Assembly: GCA_025769875.1 (NCBI GenBank)
Contig: JAGFNK010000088.1
Location: 1-64,000 of the forward strand
Direction of reading: 5' to 3'
Origin: Russula earlei
Taxonomy: Eukaryota > Basidiomycota > Agaricomycetes > Russulales > Russulaceae
DNA length: 64,000 nt
Shown here: piece after piece, positions 9,846 through 21,789 of the stretch
How positions within the stretch are numbered: the first letter of the stretch is position 1
Layout of the letters: each line of letters starts with the position of its first letter
Position numbers and translations under genes: made by a program
The notes under the pieces: model-generated
Database searches by the model: none
Told to the model about the DNA's origin: nothing
The model's input: the letters and a program-made list of their open reading frames with translations, nothing else

Positions 9846-12800
9846 AGTCGTGACCGTAATGTGTACTTGTCAAAAAGGAAGTCGATGACAGTTAAATGTT
9901 ATTTTCATACGGATCACAAGAGGGCTGCAACCACCACACTATTAGACTCAGGAGCCACTGAGAACTTCCTGAGTCAGTCCTATGCCCAAGAGCTAGGACT
10001 CCCCATCTCTACTATGAAAGAACCCCGCTCTCTGCTAAACGTTGATGGCACACCTAACAAACAAGGAGAAATTCGAGCATACACCGACTTAGACCTGCGA
10101 GTAGGTGATAGATCAATACAAATGCGCTTCTACCTCGCAGATCTGGGGGAACACAAGGCTATCTTCGGGTACCCATGGTTTGCGGCCTTCCAACCACGGG
10201 TCGACTGGGCGCACGGGTGGATCGACGAGGGACACCTACCTATCATCGCGCGACCACCTTGTCCTGAACAGTTATTCTTAGGACGGGTCACCTTGGTTGA
10301 GCCCGAACAAAGCTCACCTGCCAAGATTCCTACCACTTATCAACGTCACTCCCAGGTATTTAGCGAGAAAGCGGCCCAGAGATTCCCCGAACCACGAATT
10401 TGGGACCACACGATAAAGCTCAAACCAGGCGCTCCCGCGACCCTACCAGGAAAGATATACCCGTTGTCCCAACCCGAGCAAGAGGAACTGCGAAACTTTG
10501 TCAAGGAGCACCTTAAAAAGGGATACATCCGCCCGTCACAGAGCCCGTATGCAGCCCCCTTCTTCTTCATTAAGAAGAAAGACGGTAAATTGCGACCTGT
10601 ACAAGACTACCGACGACTAAACGAATGGACCATCCGCAACTGCTACCCCTTACCCCTCATACCACAGCTAATTAACAAGGTGCGGGGGAAGGCCCTGTTT
10701 TCCAAATTCGACATCCGATGGGGGTACAACAACGTCCGCATCAAAGAAGGAGACCAGTGGAAAGCAGCCTTTGTAACCAACGAAGGACTCTTTGAACCCA
10801 CGGTCATGTTTTTCGGACTCACCAATTCCCCGGCCACATTCCAAACCATGATGAACGCTATTTTCGAGCACGAGTTACGCGAAGACTGGCTCACCATTTA
10901 CATGGACGACATTCTGATAGCTACAGGACCCGATGTGCTCGAACACCAACGCCGCGTCCACCAAGTACTAGACAAACTCGCGAAACACGACTTGTACCTC
11001 AAACCAGAAAAGTGCCAATTCGAACAAAAACAAGTAGAATTTCTCGGTGTCGTCATACGAAATAACCAAATAGCCATGGAGGAAAAGAAGGTGGACGCCG
11101 TGCGACACTGGAAGATACCCCGAAATCACACCGACATCCGAGCCTTCTTGGGGTTCACAGGTTTCTACCGATACTTCATCCCCAACTACTCCAAAATCGC
11201 ACGACCCCTACTAGACCTGACCAAAAAGGCGGCCACCTGGGTATGGGACAAGCCACAGCAAGCCGCATTTGACCAACTCAAAACCCTCATGTGCCAAAAG
11301 CCTGTCCTGACCCAACCCGATTATGCCAAACCCTTCACACTCCAGACAGACGCTTCAGGATATGGCGTGGGCGCCATACTCTCGCAGGGGGGAGAACCCA
11401 CCGTGACACACCCGAAACCTCGTCTACACCCCATCATGTATTTTTCGACCACCTTCTCCCCCGCTGAACGCAACTACGACATTTATGAGCGAGAACTGTT
11501 AGCAGTCATCAAAGCCTTGGAACACTGGCGCCATCATCTGTTGGGAACCCAACACCCCATCACACTACTAACCGATCACGCCAACCTCACATACTGGAAA
11601 CATCCGAGGAAGATTAACCGACGCGTGGCCCGCTGGATTACCCAACTACAAGACTATTGGCTAGAAATCAAGCATGTACCTGGCAAAATCCACGTAGCGG
11701 CCGACCTCCTCTCCAGACCATGGGAGTCAGACGTTGGACAAAACGACAATGAAGACGTCACAGTATTGCCGCCCCGAATGTTCACCCGCACGCTGATCGC
11801 AGGCTCCACCGAAGGACGCATTCAACAGGCCCAGAATCGACACAGCACCCTCATGAAGACCTGGGCACGAACGTTCGGCATCACCTACCACCGGACGCGA
11901 AGCTTATGGATGTTCAGAGACACCGCTGTAGTACCCCCCGAACAAAACCTTAAGAGACGGATAGCCCAGCTCGCCCACGAAGGACCGACTAACGGCCACC
12001 CTGGAAGAGACGAAACTTTGAGGCGAGTAACAGCAGAATATTGGTGGCCATACATGAGGTCTTGGATCGCCGAATACGTCAAAGGATGCGATACATGCCA
12101 ACGTAACAAGATCCAAACTCACTCCCCACGCACCCCCCTATACCGCATTCCCACGGGAGCGAACACTCAACCATTCAGACATGTGTCAATGGACCTCATC
12201 ACTCAGTTGCCTAAGAGTCAAGGATATGATGCCATTCTCACCATTGTGGATCATGGCTGCTCCAGAGCAGCAATATTCCTACCGTGCACCACCAGCATCA
12301 CGGGACCCGGGATCGCACAGTTATACCTGGATCATGTATACCGGTGGTTCGGCCTCCCGACCAAGGTAATCACTGATCGAGACCCGCGGTTCGTCTCCCA
12401 CTTTGGTCGAGCACTGCACGCACGCCTAGACATTAAACAAAATCTATCAACGGCGTTCCACCCTCAAACGGACGGACTGTCAGAACGCAAGAATCAATGG
12501 GTCGAACAGTACTTGCGCCTCATCACTATGGACCAGACCGACTGGAGTCAATGGCTAGGAATCGCCTCAGCAGTTCACAATAACACCACCAATTCCACGC
12601 TAGGGATGACTCCCAACCAAGCGCTCTTAGGGTACCAACCTATCCTCCATCCACGGGGTGTGGAAACCAACAACGAGGCGGTGGAGCAACGACTGCAACG
12701 CATGGAACAGAAGCGCCGACAAGCCCACAGCGCATTGAACCTGGTCGCCCAGAATCAAGGGGTCCCGCGGTCAACCTACGCCGAAGGACAACACGTGTGG

Positions 12801-13261
12801 CTAGAAGCCACCAATTTACAGCTCCCCTATCTCAGCCCCAAACTGGCCCCCCGTCGCCATGGACCCTTTAAGATTCTGCGAAGAGTGTCCCCTCTAGCCT
12901 TCCAACTACAGCTGCCGAAAAATTGGGGCATCCACGATGTGTTCCATGCGTCCCTACTGCGCCCGTGTTACCACACGGCCGAATTTGGCCCTCATGCTCT
13001 GGTTACCCCCCCGACGCCCACGGCCACCGAGGGGCTTCAGCCCAAGATAGGAACTGTTCTCAATCACAGAAGGCACGGCCCTCAGAAGCGATTGCAGTAC
13101 CTCGTGCAATGGGAGGGCCAACCAATGAGCGATAGTACGTGGATCAATCCGCAGTATCCAGGACTCCTGCCTCTGCTTCCAAAATATCATAAGTCCCAGA
13201 GGGCCACACTCCCACTAGCTATAAAAACCCCCCAGCTAAACGCCACTAACCTCACCAAACC
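9813..13261 (+). CDS. pol: Pol of element H (PR-RT-RNaseH-IN-chromodomain)
   Basis: Polyprotein for reverse transcription and integration, read in the -1 frame relative to gag. Counting from codon 9861: protease DSG at residue 29, RT active site YMDD at 347-350 (10899), RNase H start DASGYG at 497, integrase zinc-binding HHCC from His706 with CDTC, and DDE residues D778, D839 and E875 with D,D(35)E spacing. A C-terminal chromodomain lies at about 1063-1105 (YLVQWEG, STW), which in chromoviruses targets integration to modified histones. All catalytic residues are present. The frame has no stop before 14282, inside the 3' LTR; I end the supported protein near 13261 because beyond it the frame becomes Ser/Pro-rich and unlike any Pol. 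An internal ATG at 9885 is a possible separate start. Confidence 0.95.
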
Positions 13262-14212
13262 ATGCTCCCCGAATCCCGCACTTCCTCGCCCACTCCCACT
13301 CTTGTCAATGTCGACGTCGTCGTCCCAGAGGGCCCCCTCTCCCCTAGATCGATCGCCGCGGTCCTCAACGGCCAGCCTGAGCTCGACCCCGACACCCTCC
13401 GTGGGATGGTGGCCGGGGTTCTTCTCACGGTGGCTGCGCGCGAAATGGAACTGGCCGCGCGCACCGAAGCCCTCTTACGCGCCGAGTTACAAGCATCCCA
13501 CCAGGCCGACACCCTGGTCGACCTCACAGAACGCCTCCAACGGGCCACTGAACGACCCACGCTCGCCGTTTGCCCTGAGGGGTTCGTCCCCAACATGGGG
13601 CATGCCCCGGGACTTTGGCTCCCTGGGACCGAGGGACGCGTGCAACTCGCGCGTTTCGTCCAACGTAGCCCCCATTCCCCTACCATGGTCGTCGGAGTCA
13701 TGGGAGACTCCGACGACGATCCCCGCATCGGCATGGAGATATTTGCCTCCCCAGTCGACGACCCCATCGGCCCCATCGACGTCCTCCCCAGTTGGCTCCT
13801 CAAACAGATGGGAGCCAACTCTCCCACCTTCCACCGTCTACTCGAAGAAGCTAGCAAGGCAGACGATTGGGGGCTGGCCGCCGACGTCCAGCGCTACAGG
13901 GGCTGGGACGAACACATCGTCGTCCTCCAAGCCGACATCGCTCAGAAGGAGGCCGAGCTCAGGACGGCGCGGGAGTCCCAGAACCGCGCGCGCTACCGAC
14001 TCGAGGCCGCCCGACTCGCCGACCGCGTCTCTCACATTTGCGTGTCGTGGGACGGGACCCCCTACGCGCGCCGTGTCTCCCTGGCCGGGTGGCGCAACCA
14101 TGGTCCGGGACGTCCCAATCTCGACGAGGGTGATGACACCGCCAGCCCCACTCGTGGGCCACGTGGCACAGGAAGTCGCAACGGTCGCGCGGTTCGACCG
14201 TTCGAGCTTTGA
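13262..14212 (+). CDS. Third ORF of element H (ORF3, unknown function)
   Basis: A 316-residue ORF starting at ATG 13262 just after the chromodomain and ending inside the 3' LTR. It lies in the -1 frame relative to pol, and both frames stay open for about 1 kb. Composition is normal for a protein, and residues about 45-95 and 220-265 are Glu/Arg/Ala-rich and likely coiled coil. The block around residue 140 (PTMVVGVMG) and the LAADVQRYR block near 224 line up with PMLLGTIG and LADIYRLR in the ORF3 of chromovirus G. No zinc knuckle is seen. I do not recognise a named family. It could be a structural partner of Gag or a targeting factor; this is inference. Confidence 0.75.
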   Translation: MLPESRTSSPTPTLVNVDVVVPEGPLSPRSIAAVLNGQPELDPDTLRGMVAGVLLTVAAREMELAARTEALLRAELQASHQADTLVDLTERLQRATERPTLAVCPEGFVPNMGHAPGLWLPGTEGRVQLARFVQRSPHSPTMVVGVMGDSDDDPRIGMEIFASPVDDPIGPIDVLPSWLLKQMGANSPTFHRLLEEASKADDWGLAADVQRYRGWDEHIVVLQADIAQKEAELRTARESQNRARYRLEAARLADRVSHICVSWDGTPYARRVSLAGWRNHGPGRPNLDEGDDTASPTRGPRGTGSRNGRAVRPFEL

Positions 14213-14453
14213 TGTGGTGCCGCAGTATCGTAGCGAGGGGGACATGAGGCTGCTCAGTAGTGTATATAAGGACTTGCCCTAAGCCTAAGAGAGGGCAAGT
14301 CGAATCTTTTGTCGTATCTCCCCCACGAACAATAGCAGTTACTTTCTCGCCCACTTCCCTCTCTCTCTCTCTCTTTCTCTCGAAGCCACGTCGGACGTGC
14401 GCTTACCTAAGACTCTCACGCTCGAACTCTGAGTACCGTACGCGGCGGTGACA
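14134..14453 (+). repeat. Element H 3' LTR
   Basis: Identical by eye to the 5' LTR over 320 bp. Followed directly by the second copy of the AGCTG target duplication. The 3' end of ORF3 and the open pol frame both run into it. Confidence 0.96.
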
Positions 14454-14458
14454 AGCTG

Positions 14459-16591
14459 TCTGAAACCACTTCCAACAACCTGCGCAGATAATACAACACA
14501 ATCAAAGACGCCGCCGCCCGACAACAACCTCAGTTCAACAGGGCTTCAATATATCCACATTATGTCGCGTAACCACAGGACATGCTTTCGTAGGTAAATA
14601 CAGGAAATGCGTTTCTATGCGCACCACACCCCAGGCCAAATCGCCTGCCAACGCAAGACACCCATCAAAACCAGACCATAGAACATGTGCTCAGGCTTGG
14701 AGAATGCACCCCTCCCCCAACGCGCTGAAAGCATCTAACAGAACGGCCAATTGCTCCCACGGAATCTGCCCCAGCTGTTCGAGCGGGCACAGAAGCTTCT
14801 GCTTCGGTTTTTCTAGGAGGAGTCAGGAGCCCCTGCCTGCGCTAAGCTGCAGGCAGCGTGGGGGGCCCAGGATGAGGATGAGGCAAAGGAGAGACAAGGA
14901 CGAGGAAGCGAACCATTATGATACCGCTTCACTGCATAGCCGGGGGGGGACCACCCATGACAAGTGGCACGTCCCAGCTCGCCACATGTTTACGTATTAA
15001 CGTGAGCGCCCGTATGATCGTACGCGCTGGGAGAATACAAATCCGGATTCCAAAAAAAAAAAGGTGAGTCCGAGACCATCGGTGCCTCAGGTGCGACTCC
15101 ATCAAGTCGAGCTGAACCAATAATCGTCTCCCCTGATGGTTTGATTCTTGGCAGTACAGTACCCTCCCAGTATCAATGTACTATGCCATTCGACGCGAAA
15201 CTACCACGTGGTATCGATAGCCTTGATGTTGCTGGGGGGCCAGTGACTAGAATTACCAGACTGGTCAATTCTAATACTCCCTAGTTGATTCTAGGCATTT
15301 CTTACTAGGTTGAAGTTTTCCTGATCGGCCTTACCATCAGCATCATTTGGGTAATATCTTCATCGGACATCGAAGTGGAGTGGCGGGGAAAAGAGATCGG
15401 TAAGGATGCAGAGAAAACGTCTACCTTTGGAAAGAAATAGGTACATGATAGTGTGGCGTATCATCATCGCTAGAAGAACAAGGCACGAGCGACAAAAGGG
15501 ACCAAGTGCCAAACAATGACGAGATGCACCATCTGCTGCCTTTTCATGATACCATATCCATATATTACTGAATAAACCCATTATAATTACAACAGTGTCC
15601 ACATATTGAGTAGCTCCGGAAGTTGCACAGGAACGACAGGTGATGATGCGATGATGCCTTGACCGTGAGATATACATTACGGATATATATAACCCAACCA
15701 GGTGTGGTGACAAATGGCGGAAGTCCTTTCACACGTAGGGTTACAGAGAACAAGCCAACAGCGGATATGATACATCAGCATAAAAGAAAGCAAAGATCCA
15801 GGATAAGAAGCGACTTCGGGAGGGGGGGCTCTGCGTCATTGCCGGGAAGAGGGCATCGGTCAGGTAACCAAGTGCTGTGGTGCAAAGTCCGGTGTTGTGG
15901 GAGCTTGTGGTGGGGGAATACCGGCACTTGCGCAGGCCTGGGAAAGTTGCCCGCGTAGCGTCCTCCCTCTCAGGTGGAATGCTGCACGATATGCACCTTC
16001 AGGGAGAATCAATATATGGAGCTAGAGAAAGAGCGTACCTTGACTGGGCCATAGGGAGTTGAGTACATCGATCGACACTAGGAATGATTTTGCGAGCTCT
16101 AGGGCTCGCAAGAGGTCTCTATCTCCTTCCCACAATGCGAGGCACCTGGAAACCAAACCTCTAATGAGGAAGGGATATCACAAAAAAAGAAAACGCGCCC
16201 ACGTCGCAACTTGGTTGGTGAACCAGCCGATGTGGAATGGGCGACGTAGAGTGACATGGGCGGAAGGCTCGGTAATACGCGTAAGGGGATTTCTGATGCG
16301 TTTCACGACTTGCTCCTGATAGTATACTTCCAAAGCGCACGCCCCAATCAGAATTACGTGGACGACCTCAGGAAAACCACCTACGCCACTCCTCAGCCAG
16401 TCGGTGGTTCCAAACGGGTTTTGCCGCCCTGGTATTCAGGTCAAGGAGGATGCTTATAACAAAAAGGTAAGGACGACGACGGGGATGACTAGGTGCAGAC
16501 GTTCTACCTTCTTGTGAGATACGTAACCTCAAGGCGGATGCTGCATACGACCATCAGACGGCGCTGACAGGAGTCCAGGCAATTCGGTCAC
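14459..16591. other. Unique intergenic region, no gene recognised
   Basis: CpG-containing single-copy-looking DNA. Small open frames (for example 14617-15000 and 15659-15958) have no recognisable motifs or good intron context. It lies downstream of the Zn2Cys6 gene and may contain its 3' UTR and further C-terminal exons that I could not model. Confidence 0.5.
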
Positions 16592-18062
16592 TCACTTGGA
16601 AATGAACTCGCGGCACATGTAGATCAGAGCAGTATCTATATTGCATACGTGCGCATCCAGTGCGTTCTCCACCACACGCGTCTCCACGAATGCCGCGCAC
16701 GCAATTCTTGTGCGCTCTTCCGTAGCCAGGCGTTCATCCCAGAAGCGCAAGGTGCAGTTCCAAAGGAGCATGCTGCGGCAGTAGAGGGCCCACACACTAT
16801 CCTTTCCCGAGTAAGGGGAGACGGTATCCTTGTAAGGGGGGACGTATTCTCGGCGTTGATGATACTCTCCAGGAAAGAGCAAGCGGAACTAATGGCAGGA
16901 AGGGCCGCCCCCGGGCGATGAGTAAAGGGATCGGGTGACGATAACACCGAGGAGAAGGGCAACATACATTTGACGGGTCGACCAGGAAGAGGTCCAGAGG
17001 CTGACGTTGCTCCGCGGCGCGCTCGGCTGTGTGATTTGCAACGAGTATGAGAGCGCTCCAGCAGAGGCGGCGTGTCTCCTCCGACTTGACCTCGGCCTCA
17101 GTCCATGAGGAGTCCCATGCGAGTTGTAAGGACCAGGTAGTGGATGAGTCAGGTGGCAACGTATCACAGTCACACTGCTTGGGCAGCGGGCGCGGATTCA
17201 TAACCGTGGGCACGCCCGTGGAGTGGTCAAGGGCATCGGGGTCACGTGCATCAAGGGCTGTGAGCTGCAGCGCTGCGATGATCTTGTCCAGCAAAATTAA
17301 CGCAGCTTCCACGCTGGCATCGTCGTACTGTGGGTGTGCTGATGTCTCAAAGAGGGCTAGCACCATTGCCGCTTCTGCGAGACCAAGGTCGACCCATTGC
17401 AAATTCCAGGACTCGTGAAGGTGCGCTCGGGCGGCATCGCGAAGTCTCAAGGCGTGGGCACGGCCACTGGCACCGCGTTCGATCTCGCTCGACCTGACGA
17501 GCATTGCCATTGCCAGGCAAGCATATACAAGCGCAGGTTGCATGTGCGTCCGCGCATTGGAGTCGAACAAGTCACGGAGGAACCAGTGGACGTTGAAAAA
17601 GGTTAACCAGTGACCGCAGGAGGTGAAACTGCATGGAGATGAGGACCAAGAAATATTGGAGCGGACGTCATGACGGCACTCAGGGCCTGAACTCACAGAT
17701 TATTAAGGTCGTTGGCCATGGCTTCGAGACTATGGACACGGGTTAGGCGTTCTGTAGCAAGGAAATCTGTGCCTCACGTACGATTGCTCAGGTGTTCGGG
17801 CGTAGGTATCGAGAATGTTATCCCACCATGCTTTGCGGTACTGGACAACCTGCGTTTCGGCGAGGGACGGTGAAGGGTCTTCGTACGAGGACAGTTCCGG
17901 GGAGCGAAGATCTGATTCAAAAGAGCGAGAGAACGCCTGCCCTGGCTGGATCTCGCTCCTCGAGGGACGGGATGTTGATGGGGTCTGCGTCGACGAGGGT
18001 GATGGCTGCCTCTGAGGTGAGTCGGGATGGTCCATGCGGTGAGAAGGATTCTCGGAGAGCAA

Positions 18063-18100
<38 letters not shown>

Positions 18101-19219
18101 AGAGGAGCAGGGTAGAGCTCACCTTTACATAGTAGGCCTCATGGAGGGCTGCGGTGGGGGGCTCAGTGTCAACCTTGCGGGTCTTCTGATGGGCTGGACC
18201 GGGAGAGATCTCATACTGACTGTAGCCTGCGTGAGCGGTGGTGACCTGGTCGACTGGATCCGTTCGCCGTTTTTTCTTCGGCTGAGGGTCTGATCCATCC
18301 GATTGACGTTTCTTGCAGGAGCGTTTTCGCGTGCCAGGCCGTTTATCTGGCCCTCGTCGCTTAGGCACTTTATCGTATACGCATTCATTCCCTCGCTTAA
18401 TACAGTTCTGACAATTTGGCCGAGTGGAATCGCAGCGAATCTTGCGTGACCGACTAAAGAGACCGTGCGTTACGGATAAGGTTGAGGGGAGGTTTCGGAC
18501 AACAGGGCAGAACGATGACGCACCATTGACGACAGGCGATGACGCCGGAAGAGAGGTTGCGTGGAGGGCCGGCTCTTGAGGACGAGGCCAGGGACGCATC
18601 GGGATGTAGGACTGCGAGTGAGGACGTGGAAGGATCTATAGTGCCCGCTGGGGAGTGCAAAGGCGCCTGGGGTATAGGGGCAGTTGTGGTTACGGATGAG
18701 TGGAAATGTGAAGGATGGATGTGAGGGGCAAGTGGGGGGACGTCAAGCGAGGTGGTGGTGGACCTGTTGAGAGCCGGGTTCATTAGCAAGGGGAAACAGT
18801 GTGGCATGGCAAGCTCGTATGCGGAAGATGTAAATGACTGGGTGTGTGATTGGACGGAAGCATTATAGGCCAAGGCAGTGTTCGGAGGTTCTTTGGGGTA
18901 GCCATGATGATGTGCCCCAAAACCCTGTGATTGTGGGTAGCATTGAAAGTTGTTAGGAGGAGCGATAAGGGTATCGCGAGGCAATAGGCAATCGGAAGCT
19001 ATTGGGTGATATCGGGCTTTATGGAGGGCTGAGATGAGCGGAACTGTGGAGAGATCGAGTGATGGACGCACATTCCGTTGGTAGAAAAGCGGCAAGGGGG
19101 TGTTCAAAGACCGGGGAGTGCAACTCTGAATCGTCCTCACTCGATTGAAAGCCCTCGGGTTCTGGTGGGCTGGCCCTGGAAAAGGGAGTGTACTGCTCAT
19201 TATTTAAACTGGCCACCAT
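16592..19219 (-). CDS. Zn(II)2Cys6 transcription factor, 7 predicted exons
   Basis: Likely DNA-binding regulator acting in the nucleus. My model on the minus strand uses start ATG at 19219 and introns 19071-18999, 18523-18454, 18122-18012, 17781-17730, 17696-17629 and 16967-16888, all GT-AG and 52-111 bp. Splicing at 18454-18523 joins ACRQC to RSRKIRC and completes the six-cysteine cluster C-x2-C-x6-C-x6-C-x2-C-x6-C; without it the first cysteines are out of frame. A basic Arg/Lys region follows (KRRGPDKRPGTRKR), then a Pro/Ser-rich linker. From about 17628 on comes the hydrophobic middle-homology-like region (WLTFFNV, YACLAMAML, RRLCWSALILVANHTAE). The C-terminus after 16592 is uncertain, since a GTGAGT donor overlaps the stop. 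The target genes are unknown. The intron at 18012-18122 holds a 37-nt homopolymer. Confidence 0.85.
18063..18099 (+). repeat. 37-nt poly(G) tract in an intron
   Basis: 37 consecutive G on the plus strand, so poly(C) in the transcript of the Zn2Cys6 gene. It lies between the GTGAGC donor (18122) and the acceptor at 18012. The intron is 111 bp, a multiple of three, so the frame also reads through as polyproline. Length is likely unstable and the exact count may be an assembly estimate. Confidence 0.9.
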
Positions 19220-21039
19220 TGTGTTGGAACGGAACGGAGAGGGTGACGGAAGGGCAAGGAGAGAGGGGGAAGCAGGAGAGCAGGGATTGGAATAGGGCAC
19301 GCGTTGAGCAAGAAATACGCCAAGGACCGAGGACGATTGGATCACCTGTGGGCAGGAGGGGGGGAGTGGGTGAGTGGAGAGATGGAACTAAGCACAGCGT
19401 AAGAGAGATATGAGGGATGGCGATTCTTTTTTGCACTGAGCGGTGTGCTCGACTTGACGTTGATCTTGCTTGGGCGAGGGACATCAACGGGAGGCTGGCC
19501 GAGGCAGGAATTCGAAATTGGCTGGTGTCCCGTCCGTCCCGTCCGATCGAAATCCAATCCAACTCTGATCTTCTTCTTCCTTCCCTTTCCCACACGTGAC
19601 CCGACATTTTTCCGAGTCCGAGTCCCCTCTACTCCTCCTCACACACACAAACACCAGAGCAGAGAGGTGGAAGCGGCCACAACCCCCCGATCTGGTGGGT
19701 CGCTGTCGTAATCTCCGCGACCTCGCAGCCTCGCCTCCTCCATCCGGATCCGCAGCCATCCGCGGGTCTGCCCGCAAAAACATGTGTCCCTACCCGCCAC
19801 TCCCCCTCCTAACCTTCAACTTGGCTCAACACGGCTCAAACACGGCATTTCCCGCATCCCCCGTACTTCCGGCTCCCGGTCAAGGGACAATCCCATCCTT
19901 CTTCTCCACAAACGCTAAGGGTTCGTGTCATTCGCCTGAATGGGTAACGTTCCCCCCTTGGACGCACAGCCTGTGGGAATTATTATCGAGCACGTAATAG
20001 ACCAAGAACGAGATGTGAGATGGGTCCCGGGATCCGACCCGAGTAAACGCGTCGGCGCCGCACACAAGTATGGGAGCCTCAGCAAGCCGACATACTTGAA
20101 CAGGACTTTTCGTGCCTTGTTGTTCTCCGAGTCCGAAAGCATGCATACCCGCGTTTCCGCAGCGTAAGCATCCCGAGCTCTGAACCTCAGCCTCACCACC
20201 GTAGTAACGTTACGAGAAATTTATCAACCCAGGATACCATATCATTTACTTTACGGTTCCCACGGCTGCGCACCGATCGAGATTTCTGAGCTTCCACGTC
20301 CAAGTGGCTTCGCTGCTGTCAGAAAGGGCAAGCAGCGAAAGATCCAAGCGAGTAGAATATTGCGGCGCGACACGACAACGGATCACATCACTAGAACGCG
20401 TCAGACGTCCGGTTGTCTCGGTTGCTGACAGGTGGATGGAGTTACTGTTTTCAATGAGCCAAGCACGTCTCCTTGCTTATCGGACAATGTTTCATTTTCA
20501 TCGTTATAACCTTTTTTTCTTTTTCTTGGCGGGTGTCATGTACCCCCGCCAGATGTCACCGTGTGTGAGAGCAAGTGATATACCATATGGCCAATGGGCA
20601 GGTATACCCAGGGGATAACCACTGACGGACAGAAGATCTGTTGAAATAAGGTTGTGGCTGCTGGGGGCGAACGGGTTAACCCAAATGTAGAAAAGAGTGG
20701 GTTGCACACCCACAAGGCACGAAGATACCGTACTAGTCCTGCTCTATTCCACCAGCGCGTGTCTCGGTATCCGCGTGCCTTGGAGGTTTAAGTTATGGAT
20801 CAGAATCCTACGGCGTCAGCGCCGAGGCTGAAAGGGGGATAAGCAGGTAAAGGGGATGTCAAATCATAGAGATGAGATGATAGGGATTTATCACAACCCG
20901 TCCGACACGCCATTCCAGCATGCTGGGGGGAAAGAAAAAAATTTTCATTGAGGGACCGGGAATCGCCGATGGCCTTATCTCGCTCTCTGTACTTGCGCCT
21001 CCATCTCTACCGCCTCGGGCTCTCGATCCCTCTCTCACG
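19220..21039. promoter_or_regulatory. Intergenic region between divergent genes
   Basis: About 1.8 kb between the Zn2Cys6 gene (minus) and the next gene (plus). CT-rich and CpG-rich stretches around 19560-19720 and 20960-21040 are typical of fungal promoters just upstream of start codons. Open frames here carry no motifs. No specific operator is recognised. Confidence 0.45.
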
Positions 21040-21789
21040 ATGTCCATGTTGTCACTGTTTTGCTGCTGCTTACGGCCCCGTCGACATTTTCTTCCCGTCA
21101 GTCTTTCTTTTTCATGCTGTCGACAACTGCACATGTGTCCTTCTGATTGTCTTCTGTTGCGCCGCCCCCACGTCCTTTAGAATGAACCCAACGAAAACAC
21201 CCCACTCATTCCTGCTTCTGATGATATTCCGTACGTCCCTTCGGGTTGCCCCATATTTTTGGGGTTATCTCAGATTCATCTTCCTCCCAAGACCGGCCGC
21301 CCGACACATTATCATCGATCAACAACGCATGAAAGAACGCCTCGGCGTAATCGTCCGCGCCAAAGAAGGGTAATCACGCACCCTTCAGCCTCTCTCATTT
21401 CTCGCACATTGATCCAATAATTCATCAGCAAGATGGTCAACGTCAATGCACCCTTACCATTCAACCTGAACAGCAATCACGCTGCCACAACCAACCACAA
21501 CAAACACTCCAGATTAAGTCGCCTCCGCACCCGCTCGCCACAGCCGTCCCTAGATATGGAGCGCCAGTCGGTCGCGAGCTCCGCGTCTGCATCGGCCTCT
21601 GCATCCCATGAATTGGACGAGGACATGCGCTGGCCGACGCTCAATGTCCGCATCGTCCGAGGCGTGAGTGCCCTCGCGCGCGGACGACCGATTAATCGTG
21701 ACGCTGTCATGCATGGGCTCGAGACAGGAGGGGGAGAAAGTGCGGCAGAAGCAGAGGGACAGCCCGTGCAGGCGCCGTCGGACGACGGG
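21040..21789 (+). CDS. Small multi-exon gene, unknown function
   Basis: Modelled from ATG 21040 with introns 21097-21180, 21231-21273 and 21370-21428, which keep one frame throughout. The predicted protein begins with a short Cys cluster (LFCCCLRPRR), a possible palmitoylation site for membrane attachment. It continues through NENTPLIPASDD and QQRMKERLGVIVRAKEGKM into a Ser- and Arg-rich low-complexity part. The C-terminus is unresolved: a GTACGT donor occurs at 21790 and several acceptors follow. The Cys-rich N-terminus recalls lipidated vacuolar or lysosomal adaptors, but I do not claim that. Unidentified gene, exon structure inferred. Confidence 0.5.

Larger units (their letters stand above)
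7724..14453 (+). mobile_element. Complete Ty3/gypsy chromovirus, element H
   Basis: A 6,730 bp element with two 320 bp LTRs (7724-8043 and 14134-14453) that look identical by eye. It is bounded by the direct repeat AGCTG (7719-7723 and 14454-14458). LTR ends are TGACACCGCC and GGCGGTGACA. Internal order is self-primer site, gag, pol (protease, RT, RNase H, integrase, chromodomain), then a third ORF reaching into the 3' LTR. The pol order and chromodomain place it with the chromoviruses. Identical LTRs imply a recent insertion, yet gag has two apparent defects (see gag). It is CpG-rich, unlike most other repeats here. Confidence 0.97.

Noticed and set aside
13262..14282. Pol C-terminal extension after the chromodomain as coding sequence
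   Set aside because: The frame is Ser/Pro-rich with no domain, while the overlapping ORF3 has normal composition and relatives. Kept only as a finding on dual openness.
19484..19783. Overlapping open frames in the divergent promoter
   Set aside because: They lie in CT-rich promoter-like DNA, change frame between strands and have no domain or intron support.
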